Of a stretch of DNA of 64,000 nt, positions 22,101 to 29,036 are shown in pieces. The position numbers and the translations under genes are program-made. The DNA is taken from contig VRVR01000015.1 of the NCBI GenBank assembly GCA_009859145.1, positions 1 to 64,000 on the forward strand, in the 5' to 3' direction. This DNA comes from Andalucia godoyi (taxonomy: Eukaryota; Discoba; Jakobea; Jakobida; Andaluciidae). How positions within the stretch are numbered: position 1 is the first letter of the stretch; every line of letters starts with the position of its first letter. The notes under the pieces were generated by a model. The model did not search any database, was not told the DNA's origin, and saw only the letters and a program-made list of their open reading frames with translations.

Positions 22101-25100
22101 AGAGGACAATTTCCTTTGCCATGATTCAACCTCGTCTTGGAAAATGGCAATGTACTTGGATGCCATCATGTTCTGCAACTGCACCTGATTATCCTCCAGT
22201 GTTTCAATGATCTCTTCGGTAACCTTGATAATCGGAATGTCGGTATCGCGATGGCGGCCAAATTCGAACGTCATCGTCGCCCAAGTCTTTGTAAGCTCTC
22301 GAAGGGACTTCTCCATGGACAACTCTTTGTTGGCGCGCTCCACGATGGACTCCACATCTTCGACGTACTTGTGCAGCTCAAGAGCAAGCAAATCCGCGAG
22401 CCGGAAATCATCGGTGAGCTGAAACTGCACGCCAGTTGTCTTCATCAGTGCATTCCAATGACGATCCCGCATGGACGGAGATCGGAGATCGGAAACAAGT
22501 GGCAGACATGTCAAGAAGTTTTTGACCAAGGATTCCAGACCTCGGTACGCATCCCAGCTTTTTGCTTTCTTATCTGCATTTCGAACTTCTTTGTAGAACT
22601 TCTTAGTCTCCTCTTCCACAATGGATGTGTCCATCTTCAAGAACGAGAGGTTCTTCCATTCATCAATCTGAAGGACCGTCAGCGAAATGATGTCCCACAG
22701 CTGTTTCAAGAGGAATACATCCGCCCGGCATTCTTTAATGGACCGCCCATTGTTCACAAGCAGTTCAAACAGGTTTTGCTTTTCATTCAAAGCAACGAGT
22801 TCCTTTTCCAGGGCAAGAAGCTCGACGTGAAGGACATCCAGAGATTCGTATGCTTTTCTCAGACCCTTTTCATCCCACGCATACGGCGCACGTCTCGCAA
22901 AGTCTTTCCGGTAATCCATAATCTTGTCCGAAAAGTCAACCTCTGCTTGCTGCACATTTCGGACCTCTTCAACCTGCAACGGTGCCAATTTCTCCTTCAC
23001 CGCCACACACAATTTCTTGCAGCTAGACCAAGATTCGGGGAGAATTTCGAGCTTTGCTAAGATCTCGTCATCAATAGATCGGTTGTACTTCCTTAGCAAG
23101 GCAACCGTATCTTTCAGCGGATCAAACAGACCGTCGAATTCGTCGTTCCTCGAACGCACCTGATACAGAAGATCCATAGCAGCAACCAGTTTGTCGTAAT
23201 TTCCTGGAGGCACTTCCTTCTGCAAGCCCACCGTCACTTCGGATACAAATGAAGAAACATTTGTGACGGAAGACACAACATGTTCTTCCAGATGCACAAG
23301 AAACATATGCCGCCACTTACCAGCCTCCGTAGCGAGAGCGGAGCGCAATGGCTGCGCATCAACCCGTAGCCACCCGAAGTGTACGGACGCTGGAAGTAAC
23401 TGAATCTTGTCAATCAGATTTCCAAAGTACGAAATTCGTTCGTCAAAGTCTGTTAGCGTCGGTTTCTTCGGTCCCTGCTTGTCTTCCGCGTTCGACGCCT
23501 CCGGGACTGAACCATCGAGGAATTTCCGCATCACAGCTGATCTGTCCTGCTCATACAGGAAAGAAAATTGATCGAACAGAGAGCGGACAGCAACACACTT
23601 CTCAATGCTCTTTGCCAAGGAAGACATGCACTCCTCGCGAAGCTGTGAGAGATCACCGACCTTCTCGATGTCTGCTGCGTAATTGTCAGCAGGAGAACTC
23701 GGTTTGCGAATGCGCTTGCCCAACGAAAAAGCAGCATCAATCCACGAAATTACCCGTTCCTGCAAACTAGAAAACCCGCCATCGATGTGCGGTGTGTACA
23801 CCGATTTTCCATCCTGAAGGGAAAGCTTCATCTCTAACAAGGCAGCATACACAGGCGTGTTCACTGGCAGCACAGCACCACACGACGCAGCATTCTGAAG
23901 AACAATCTGCTGAAGCTGTTCTAGCGTCTTCTTCTGCTGCAATTCAGACAGACCGAGATCAGATACGGATTCCGCAACCTTGAGATGTCGTGCCAGCAAG
24001 GATAATGATTTCCTGATCGCCTCTCGGATGCCCGCAAATATTATCAAAGACATGTGAGAAAGGAAAGCAGACCACTCCGCGGTTCCTGATGCAACCTCCA
24101 ACCGCTCACGGATGCTCTCAATGACTTCCTGAATACGATTGCCATGCTCAGGAATGTCCGATGCACTCGTCAACAACAGTGATGTCCGGGCACGCCACTT
24201 GGAAAATACTTTGCGAGAAAAGTGCTGGGTGGCTGCGATGTCCGATGATGTTCTCCAAAACGCTATCAGCTCGATAAGGCCGTTTTGCCTGCCGCGATTC
24301 GACTTTTCAGACCCAGAAATGGTGATGTAGCGAAACAGATCACCCCACCCCAACATCATTTTCTCGATCGTTCGGATGTTGCCTTTTAGCGCATTCACGC
24401 GAGAAAACAAATCCTTCACGGTCACACGAGCGTCCTCCATAAAGCTTCCGATCTCAGCAGACTTCCAAGAAATGTGATTCAGACCGCGATCGATAATCGC
24501 ATCAATGACAACAAGCCTTGATTGCACCAATGGGCGCTCCACCTCGACAAGCATGCGCACGGCAGAGTTGTACTGGCTGACAACCATTGCAAGGTTTCCG
24601 CCATACTTTCGATATTCTTCCCGATTTGTGAACAAGTCTTGGGCCGGCTCGGGGACGTCGACGCTTAGAATGTGGAGATACTTCACTTCCTGAATGCACC
24701 GGGACAGCGCAATATCAAAATTCACCTCAAGCAGCCCTTTTTCATTTCTCCGGAGTACAAAATCATGCAATCGTTCGGTCGAGACATTCGCAACCTCCGA
24801 ACTCCACTTTCCATAAATATCATCTTCATACGACTTCAAAATGGAAACCATTCGGTCATACTTTCCGTGCACAAGCTGCCCTTCATGTGAATCAAAAATG
24901 GTGGAATCCAGGTTCACCAATCTATCCAATGGCCATGTCATCCTCTCCAGAAGCGCACGGGACCAAGACATTGTCCCCGACACTTTCGGGAGATTGGACA
25001 AAATAGCAGGCCCATCCGTTTCTCCGATCCGAGAACCTGCAATCCTGCTCGACAACAAGATGTTGGACACCGCGTCTAGATCTTGCTCAAATAATCGCAT

Positions 25101-26885
25101 CAAACGCGGTTCGAGGACTTTGATTTGTGCGCGAATTGTTTCCCGAGCAATCTGCGTCTCGAAAGAGTCGATGATCTTGAACGCCGCGATAGATGAGGAC
25201 GTCTCTTCAAAAGCCTTCTCAATAACGTAGCACAGACGCTGATCCATTTCCCGCACATCCAAACAGAATTTTCCGTAGGAATCATCAAATCGAGAATCGC
25301 TGAAATCAAACAAATCGTACTCAATGTTGAGAAATGGCTGCAATTTCGATTCAAAATCCAAACGCACCTTCTCTACCATTGCAGTCAGAGTGTGCCCCTT
25401 GATACCACCAACCTCCACCTTCTCAAGTTTCTGAAATTCACCAATCATCCTGATAAGATCAAAAATGTCTTGCACGCGCTCCACAAACGCATCCAGACGA
25501 GAAAAGATAGACTTGTTTTCAAATCTCCACGGCCTGTCAGGATGTGCGCTGTTGACCTTGCCTTTGTACTGGAAAAAGGCCTGCTTGAACGAGACGGCAG
25601 CCAGCTGCGCGCATTCCAACTTCTCCAAGGCTTCTGGTCCTTCCTGTTTGAGAATCGAGCCACCGTCGACAAAACTAGCACAAATCCGTACGACATCATT
25701 GCATACTTTGCGAATAATCACAACTATTCGAGGCGCAACTCCGCAATACTTCGAGTGCTTCCAAATCAGGAGAAGAAGATGCAACAAAGGTTTGTAGATT
25801 CGAGGCAAGTCACGAACGTCGTCCGTGTTCTCAAGTCTTGCGAATGTTTCCCTTGTTGTCTCCAGAAACTTCACAATATCTTCTACGCGGCGTTTCTCTT
25901 CAACGAGATCCTCAAAGACTTTCTTGAAACTGCTGATGAACGACGAACGAGATAGCTCCAGAACCTTGAGAGACGCCTTCAGCTTGTCGGACCCGAGCTC
26001 CTTCACAATCGAGTTCACAAGCGTCATTTTCTTCGACCAAAATTCAACTTCAGATGAGGCTCCTGGAAAATGATTTGTGGCCTCCATTTGGTGAAGATCC
26101 TTGATCGAATCCATATCAAGTACCTTCTTGATTTGTCGGGCCCAATCGACGACGGCCGATTCGAGAGAATGAACAAGGACGCGATCTTGCGCCATGGCAT
26201 TCACAGGAACGCCCTCTTGAATGAGGAGGTCCACAGACGACGGAACGACGAGAAGGACATCCCCTTTTGTTTGTGCAACGAAAAAGCCGAGCTGTGTGAC
26301 GTATTTGTGGAAATGCTTCAGTACGTCGGCTGCCACGATCTTGGGCCATTTCTTGGATGCATCCAAATTGCTGTCGTTGTCTGGGTTCTTACCGGAATGC
26401 AAAGTCGAATCGCCTTTGGGAGTCCCTGGCGAAGTGACGGATTCTATGGCATGGATTCCAGAGGCAGACGCCACCGATTCAACGAGCGGCAGATACACAG
26501 ACTGGACGAGGAGTTTCAGTTGCTCCACCGGAGTTGCGCCGAGCTCCGAATGCCTGATATTTCGCGCCAGTCCTTTCTTGTCTGACCCAGAAGACGGATC
26601 AATCGAACACGCTTCTGTTTTGTAGAAAACAATCGCCTTCTTTCGCAGCCCTGTCGGAAAAGTAAACGATGGAGTCAATTCATCGTTCTTGTCCTTATTT
26701 TGGAAAAACACGAGAAACAGTCGAGACCCGTCCTCAAAAAACGACAAAATGATCGGCCTGAATTCAGGATTACCGACGCATTTTTCCCATCGATCGAGCT
26801 TCACTTTCGTGACTTCAACGACGAAGTCCTGCAAATACGCAACTCGCGGGTCCTGTGCCATCAAGCGGCCATCATCGTCCGCCAT
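13164..26885 (-). CDS. Axonemal dynein heavy chain, outer-arm (probably beta) class
   Basis: 4,573 residues in one uninterrupted frame; the ATG is at 26885. This is the motor subunit of ciliary outer dynein arms, driving microtubule sliding with ATP. The order is complete: N-terminal tail, linker, then four P-loops: AAA1 GPAGTGKTETTKD near residue 1960, AAA2 GPSGAGKSVVW near 2245, AAA3 GPAGSGKTK near 2570 and AAA4 GVGGSGKQS near 2917. A coiled-coil stalk with microtubule-binding head follows (about 3150-3480), then AAA5, AAA6 and the C-terminal domain. The AAA1 loop is the intact axonemal form. The length and C-terminal motif FGLHPNAEINFL resemble DNAH9/11/17 and Chlamydomonas beta chains; the exact class needs a tree. 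The stop TAA sits inside an AATAAA. Confidence 0.95.
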   Translation of the reverse strand: MADDDGRLMAQDPRVAYLQDFVVEVTKVKLDRWEKCVGNPEFRPIILSFFEDGSRLFLVFFQNKDKNDELTPSFTFPTGLRKKAIVFYKTEACSIDPSSGSDKKGLARNIRHSELGATPVEQLKLLVQSVYLPLVESVASASGIHAIESVTSPGTPKGDSTLHSGKNPDNDSNLDASKKWPKIVAADVLKHFHKYVTQLGFFVAQTKGDVLLVVPSSVDLLIQEGVPVNAMAQDRVLVHSLESAVVDWARQIKKVLDMDSIKDLHQMEATNHFPGASSEVEFWSKKMTLVNSIVKELGSDKLKASLKVLELSRSSFISSFKKVFEDLVEEKRRVEDIVKFLETTRETFARLENTDDVRDLPRIYKPLLHLLLLIWKHSKYCGVAPRIVVIIRKVCNDVVRICASFVDGGSILKQEGPEALEKLECAQLAAVSFKQAFFQYKGKVNSAHPDRPWRFENKSIFSRLDAFVERVQDIFDLIRMIGEFQKLEKVEVGGIKGHTLTAMVEKVRLDFESKLQPFLNIEYDLFDFSDSRFDDSYGKFCLDVREMDQRLCYVIEKAFEETSSSIAAFKIIDSFETQIARETIRAQIKVLEPRLMRLFEQDLDAVSNILLSSRIAGSRIGETDGPAILSNLPKVSGTMSWSRALLERMTWPLDRLVNLDSTIFDSHEGQLVHGKYDRMVSILKSYEDDIYGKWSSEVANVSTERLHDFVLRRNEKGLLEVNFDIALSRCIQEVKYLHILSVDVPEPAQDLFTNREEYRKYGGNLAMVVSQYNSAVRMLVEVERPLVQSRLVVIDAIIDRGLNHISWKSAEIGSFMEDARVTVKDLFSRVNALKGNIRTIEKMMLGWGDLFRYITISGSEKSNRGRQNGLIELIAFWRTSSDIAATQHFSRKVFSKWRARTSLLLTSASDIPEHGNRIQEVIESIRERLEVASGTAEWSAFLSHMSLIIFAGIREAIRKSLSLLARHLKVAESVSDLGLSELQQKKTLEQLQQIVLQNAASCGAVLPVNTPVYAALLEMKLSLQDGKSVYTPHIDGGFSSLQERVISWIDAAFSLGKRIRKPSSPADNYAADIEKVGDLSQLREECMSSLAKSIEKCVAVRSLFDQFSFLYEQDRSAVMRKFLDGSVPEASNAEDKQGPKKPTLTDFDERISYFGNLIDKIQLLPASVHFGWLRVDAQPLRSALATEAGKWRHMFLVHLEEHVVSSVTNVSSFVSEVTVGLQKEVPPGNYDKLVAAMDLLYQVRSRNDEFDGLFDPLKDTVALLRKYNRSIDDEILAKLEILPESWSSCKKLCVAVKEKLAPLQVEEVRNVQQAEVDFSDKIMDYRKDFARRAPYAWDEKGLRKAYESLDVLHVELLALEKELVALNEKQNLFELLVNNGRSIKECRADVFLLKQLWDIISLTVLQIDEWKNLSFLKMDTSIVEEETKKFYKEVRNADKKAKSWDAYRGLESLVKNFLTCLPLVSDLRSPSMRDRHWNALMKTTGVQFQLTDDFRLADLLALELHKYVEDVESIVERANKELSMEKSLRELTKTWATMTFEFGRHRDTDIPIIKVTEEIIETLEDNQVQLQNMMASKYIAIFQDEVESWQRKLSSVDSAISLFVDVQRTWAYLENIFIGSEDIRRQLPEDSARFERLDNDLKGLLRDAERTPRIVDACCKDGLDDALSRIQDQLSKCEKSLSEYLETKRKAFPRFYFVSVPDLLDILSKGGQSPHAVMSHMPKLFQAIQKLDFAKEGSTLTNNAVGMISREGEVVGFDSACSCVGQVELWLNRVVEAIRFNLNKIIQSSVYAYEEKPRESWLLDFPAQVVLLTTQIYWATEVSHAFESLEDGNENALKDYNKKQIQQLHNLIKLVQGDLKKGDRMTVMCLVTLDVHARDVIQNVIRDKVESSSAFAWQSQLRPRWDDAKKECFINICDAEFVYGYEYLGNGPRLVITPLTDRIYITATQSLHLIMGCAPAGPAGTGKTETTKDLGSQVGKPVYVFNCSDQMDYKSLGNIFKGLASSGAWGCFDEFNRISVEVLSVVSTQFKSILDAIRECKTRFNFQGEDIALDLTCGAFITMNPGYLGRTELPESLKALFRPVTVVVPDLELICENMLMAEGFVNARVLAKKFITLYSLCRDLLSKQDHYDWGLRAIKSVLVVAGSLRRAEPHIDEEMILMRALRDFNLPKIVADDLSVFMGLINDLFPGLELPRKRDMTFEETIRQCIVEKGWQPEESLILKVVQLEELLTVRHSVFVLGPSGAGKSVVWKSLAASTTKRGKKTTCKDLNPKAITSNELYGYINPATREWEDGLLSSIMRDLGRVEDTNPKWIILDGDLDTEWIESMNSVMDDNKILTLASNERIPLLDHMRLLFEISHLKYATPATVSRAGILYVAEQDIGWMPFVQSWIERREDVNERTHLQVLVERYLPLCVSYVRKNFKSIVPVSDISSVENFCVYLNGLLPLVKPGESDKDVYELLVVFSCVWAFGGPLTFEDNVDYRLQFSRWWKGEFKTVKYPEAGTVFDYYVKNVDGVLRFEKWNDLMSTFVYDPEVPLSSVMVPTVETSCLEYFMDMLIRLRHPVLLVGPAGSGKTKLVSQKVAKLPEDQIMTTKINFNYYTDARTLQAIMERPLEKKAGRNYGPPGTKRMIYFVDDLNMPYVDNYGTQTPIALIRQHVDYSHWYDRKKLTLKDVHNCQYLAAMNPSAGSFFVDPRLQRHFATFAVSLPSRESLQTIYVSILDGHLQQNFAQGVKNVRDKIVSAALDLHKKVTDTFLKTAIKFHYEFNLRHLSDIFQGILLSRSNVFTDVRKLTSLWIHEACRVYGDRLVDEDDRHIFLKEVLLPTVRKNFPDFEADVLIPTPLVFSHFARGYGTEKVYDEVSSFQSLAKTLNDALNDYNETNAVMNLVLFEDAMSHVCRISRIIENPAGHALLVGVGGSGKQSLSRLAAFISGYTVTQITISRSYGINELKEDLKNMYMKVGLKSESTVFLFTDSQIVDERFLVFLNDLLSSGNIPDLFATDEIDTIVNGIRSEVKQAGVIDTRDNCWDFFIEKVRRNLHVVLCFSPVGDALRVRARKFPALVSCTVIDWFQPWPREALVSVANRFLEDVDLGSKENQAKVVEFMAFAHQSVDDASKELLVRERRYNYTTPKSFLELIAFYKNLLSSQRSITVSKIERLEAGLVKLRKTSDDVAELEENLKRQQVIVEDKKAAVEKLLKQVAHETAIVEAENAKAQEEADVCNKIAREVSGFQQQCQEELKRAEPAIIAAEAALNTLNKGNLTELKSFKKPTQEVADVLNVVLILLSPKSGVTKDRSWSAAQKAMANVDQFLKTLQTYDKENIPAASLQAAQPFLTSPNFNGEYLKSKSSAAAGICEWARNTVIYYDIFCEVEPKRLKLAEANAQLDAANTKLRAVQAEVAALQAKLRDLEERFEKANAEKLAVQEQAEKTQNRLSLAQRLVRALASENVRWAENIKKLQQALDVLVGDVLVSAAFVSYIGAFTFRFRKDLLNDRWIPKLKDIHLACSPTVDPLALLTDDAAVAGWNNLGLPADRVSIENGTIFTRCERWPLIIDPQLQGVSFVKNLYGDRLKVMRLGQNRMLDMLENAIKNGHTVLIENIQESIDAVLQPILSRQVIRKGRDLFVRLGDKEVEYDPKFRLILQTKLSNPHYKPEIQAETQLTNFMVTEDGLEEQLLALVVKKERPDLEEQKAGLIKQQNEFKIRLKELEDNLLERLSKAEGDILGDISLIENLEVTKATSNEIEEKVKLAKKTEIDINKARELYRPVASRGSLLYFLLDALSRIEVMYQFSLNSFVVVFSRAIDTCSPAEEVAERVAKLIDNVTWCVFTYARRGLFEKHKLVFSADLCFRIMLKSKELDPLEVTQFIAGRRPAQPPPNPLSDWLDDALWANVQGLRDLEGFERLADDMEGSAKRWREWAETEQPEKEKLPQDWKNKTEFQKLLVIRSLRPDRTTHAVRDFVQKAMGSRFVEQTPFSLEATFFESSPSTPLFFILFPGADPVKDAEALGRKLGFSEDNGKFRNVSLGQGQEVIAEQALEKLSKTGGWVMLQNIHLMKKWLPSLERSLESLSESAHKDFRVFLTAEPADHIPQGILQNSLKITNEAPQTLKANLLRAYANFNQDTLESCMKQTEFKTILFTLCFFHALVLGRRKFGFQGWSRAYSFNTGDLTISANVLFNYLEANNNVPWEDIRYMFGEIMYGGHITDKWDRRTCSTYLETLMMENLLEGSFDLGPGFVVPPVSSYPEYVTYIEESLPQESPPMFGLHPNAEINFLNNEADSLFRLLTELEGGGAVAAGESRESKVRQIIEDIMRDLPENYDVAEMIGRIEERTPYISVVLQECDRMNILIREIRMSLRTLEMGLRGELTVSEQMERIMNALFVDRVPDSWSKVAYPSLKPLGSWYGDLLKRVQFLAEWSNDLNLPKSVWLSGLFSPLLFLSAVMQTTARKQDLPLDKMCLMTDVTKKGPEEVGAAPRDGAYIHGLFLEGARWDTQAGCLKDSILKQLHPALPVIYVKAMLSEKRDLKGTYECPVYATSMRGATYVTTAYLKSQDKPHKWVLAGVCGLLSPE

Positions 26886-26990
26886 GTCCCTCGTACCACA
26901 ATTCGTTCAGAAAAAACTCCTCGCAGGAAATGATCAGATGAACAACGAAACGCACTATTCAGGAGGAAAATCCCAACAACAAATAACAAT

Positions 26991-27020
26991 GAAGAAGAAG
27001 AAGAAGAAGAAGAAGAAGAG
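26991..27020. repeat. (GAA)n trinucleotide tract
   Basis: About ten GAA units, 105 bp upstream of the dynein heavy-chain ATG. On the dynein strand it reads as a TTC pyrimidine run. Confidence 0.95.
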
Positions 27021-27503
27021 TGGTTTTGGATTTTTTGACTTTCAGAATTGCAAAGAACAAGGGAAAAAAAGAAGACATCGAGACATTGAGTGCTTTGATG
27101 GCAAGAACAGAGGATGGGGTTTTTCCTGCCAATCATCAGAAGCAAAAAGGCAAGCCCTATCTCCCGCCGGGCTTTTTTGCACCTTGCCAGACCCCTGAGG
27201 TGCAACAAACGACCGAAATCCCTCTGAAGGTGATGCTTGATGCTGCGTCCCGAGCCCATCGGAGGGTTGAAGCTGGCCTCCCTCTGCTTGATGCAAAACA
27301 GTTGGAAAGCGGAAAAAAAACCAAATACAACGCGCACGAATCTCGTTGGAAAAGAGGCGTTTGAATCCCTGTGTCGGATTGTGTCGGATTCTCTGGGCCC
27401 CGAATTCCCTTCTTTTTTTCTTTTTTTCTTTGTTGCAAAGCGTCCTTTTAACGAGCCAAATTCTTTTCTTTATTCTCCCTTCTTCCTTCTCCTTCTCTCT
27501 CCT

Positions 27504-27508
<5 letters not shown>

Positions 27509-27546
<38 letters not shown>

Positions 27547-27606
27547 ATAGTATTCACTTTCTTTTCTTCTTGTGTGTGTGTGTGTGAGTGTGTGTGTGAG
27601 TGTGCG
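27509..27606. repeat. (CT)n followed by (GT)n microsatellites
   Basis: A pure CT run at about 27509-27543 is preceded by impure CT, and a GT run with GAGT interruptions lies at 27571-27606. Both are upstream of the gene at 27766 on its coding strand. Confidence 0.95.
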
Positions 27607-27765
27607 TGGCTGGTGGCGCATCCGAAACCTCTTCTTCGGCTCTTGTTGGCTTGCTGTCTGTTTGATTGACTTTTTTTGAATACTAATTGCTGATTTCCAA
27701 CGCTTCTGGTCTCCGCGCCCCACTCGTTTCCGAAGTACCGACCAAATATCCGCAGAGACTGTGCC

Positions 27766-28035
27766 ATGGTGAACGCATTCAAGATCTTTCTTGGAGGCGT
27801 CGCACTATTTCTCGCAGCCTGTGCAGGGTTCTTGCTGTACTGTGACTTTGCAGAGCAGTATGAAGTGACGTGGAGCAACTTCAAGAGTGCGCAGACCGCA
27901 CAGACTATCTGGGCTACCATGACCACGATGCTTGTTGGGTCTGTGATCTGCACTACTCTTATTTTTGTTCAGCCGTCGGGGGAAGCCATGGGCTCGACGC
28001 CTTCTCTTCAAAAACGCTTCTCGCTTCTGCAATGA
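27766..28035 (+). CDS. Small two-helix membrane protein, unknown
   Basis: 89 residues with two hydrophobic helices: about 4-25 (FKIFLGGVALFLAACAGFLLY) and 48-68 (TIWATMTTMLVGSVICTTL). A short polar loop containing FAEQYEVTW joins them, and a Ser/Gln tail follows. The size and layout fit small subunits of ER or mitochondrial membrane complexes, but no family could be assigned. An AATAAA at about 28133-28138, 100 bp beyond the stop, is a plausible polyadenylation signal. The ATG has a purine-poor but acceptable context (GTGCCATGG). Confidence 0.65.
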   Translation: MVNAFKIFLGGVALFLAACAGFLLYCDFAEQYEVTWSNFKSAQTAQTIWATMTTMLVGSVICTTLIFVQPSGEAMGSTPSLQKRFSLLQ

Positions 28036-28373
28036 AGAAGAGCCGAGCATGGGCTTAACTTTATTCTCAAGACAAAGTGAGAGTCGTTTGGAGGCTGTCG
28101 AGCAACCCCCCGCCGCCCGATCGTGTACATTCAATAAATATGGTGAATTGATATCATTTCTTGGTGCGCTTGCTTGCCTGTCTGCTTGTTTGCTCAGTCT
28201 ATTTCTCGCCAATCACGCCCGGTGTTGCTGCAGCCGACTGCCAGGGCCAACGTTTCGACGGCGAATTTCAACAGTTGTAACGACAGTTGCTGGGCTCCTT
28301 GACGCCTATATTATGCACTGAAACATGCAAATCTACGGATAGACATGCATATTCAGTCTTGCATCTCGTTGCC

Positions 28374-28402
28374 GGGAAGGGGATAGGCCCCAACACGCCC
28401 CA
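28374..28402 (-). repeat. Second copy of GC-rich hairpin sequence
   Basis: On the minus strand this 29-bp stretch matches 6806-6834 at all but about three positions. In the putative stem, the CAC of the first copy is TAT here, which could still pair with GTG through G-U wobbles in RNA. The outer GGGG/CCCC pairing and the loop are kept. Confidence 0.55.
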
Positions 28403-28538
28403 CGGCGCTCTTCAGATAAATGCTCCGCGCTCCGTTCCCAATCTCGATCAATCGGTGAGCCACTTTCTCAGCATGACACGTGGTTCCTGAGAAGGGTGCA
28501 TTTTGATTCTGACGGCCCTAGCAGCAGGCGCTTTCGTA

Positions 28539-28868
28539 TCCTCAGTTGCAGCGATTGATGCACCTGGAGATACGAGAGGAAGAGGCGTTAGGCGTAGTGA
28601 CACGTGGTCTCTTAGGAGGTTTGCGGGACCTAGGAGGCCCTGTATCGAGCCGCGTAGGCGTAGGCGAATGCGTCATCCGAGCGCACTCACATCCATATTT
28701 GAATTAATAAAGTGAAACCAACGAATGATAGAATAGATGGCTACGGATGCTGCGTTAAAGAGCGTCGAAAATGCGGAGCCTGTGTCACCGGCTGAATTTT
28801 AACCGAGCGTGCGTAAGCACGGATTCCGTGTGAAACAATGCGTGCTAGTGTCGGCCAGTATTGACCGT
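28539..28868 (+). repeat. Duplicated ~330-bp element, copy 1
   Basis: It matches 45178-45500 in inverted orientation, with about nine in ten positions identical by eye, a 6-bp indel (an extra GTAGGC unit) and one single-base indel. The match starts abruptly at TCCTCAGTTGCAGCG and ends at CAGTATTGACCGT; no terminal inverted repeats or target duplications were seen. It contains a short hairpin with a GTAA loop (GTGC-GTAA-GCAC) and an AATAAA. It ends 168 bp before the start codon of the next gene on the same strand. Confidence 0.95.
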
Positions 28869-29036
28869 GTCTGTTTATGGATTCTTCTGTGTGCATGACA
28901 ATGGCGTGTCATTATTCAACGGCTGTCCAACTATTTTTCACGAATCTCGGCTTCTCGACGGGGTACAACGAACCAACGGGAACAAACGCTTCTGAAGAGA
29001 TCCGTCTGGAAACTTTGGGTACGTGCGCGCGTGCGA

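Larger units (their letters stand above)
26886..27765. other. Divergent region between dynein and a small membrane protein gene
   Basis: 880 bp with no convincing gene. It contains a (GAA)n run (26991-27020) about 105 bp upstream of the dynein start, a (CT)n run (about 27509-27543) and a GT-rich run (27571-27606) about 160-255 bp upstream of the plus-strand gene. Frames that look open here encode low-complexity peptides from these tracts and are not accepted as genes. Confidence 0.6.
28036..29036. other. Intergenic region with hairpin copy and duplicated element
   Basis: 1 kb. Its first ~110 bp are the 3' UTR of the small membrane protein gene. It then holds the second copy of the GC-rich hairpin sequence (28374-28402) and the ~330-bp duplicated element (28539-28868). 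The remaining ~168 bp lead to the start of the kinesin-like gene. Short open frames in the element are conserved in length between its copies but change mostly at amino-acid-altering positions, so no CDS is called. Confidence 0.6.

Noticed and set aside
27042-27953. Long minus-strand open frame of ~300 codons upstream of dynein
   Set aside because: Its middle is translation of the CT/GT tracts (His-Thr and Arg-Glu repeats), it overlaps the plausible small gene at 27766 on the other strand, and it has no domain.
28320-28500. Possible snRNA or 5S rRNA gene around the hairpin copy
   Set aside because: No U6, 5S or SRP RNA consensus blocks were found on either strand.
28503-28715. Small protein in the duplicated element (also at 45330-45647)
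   Set aside because: The two copies differ mostly at amino-acid-changing positions in the available frames, and the frames depend on different upstream sequence.
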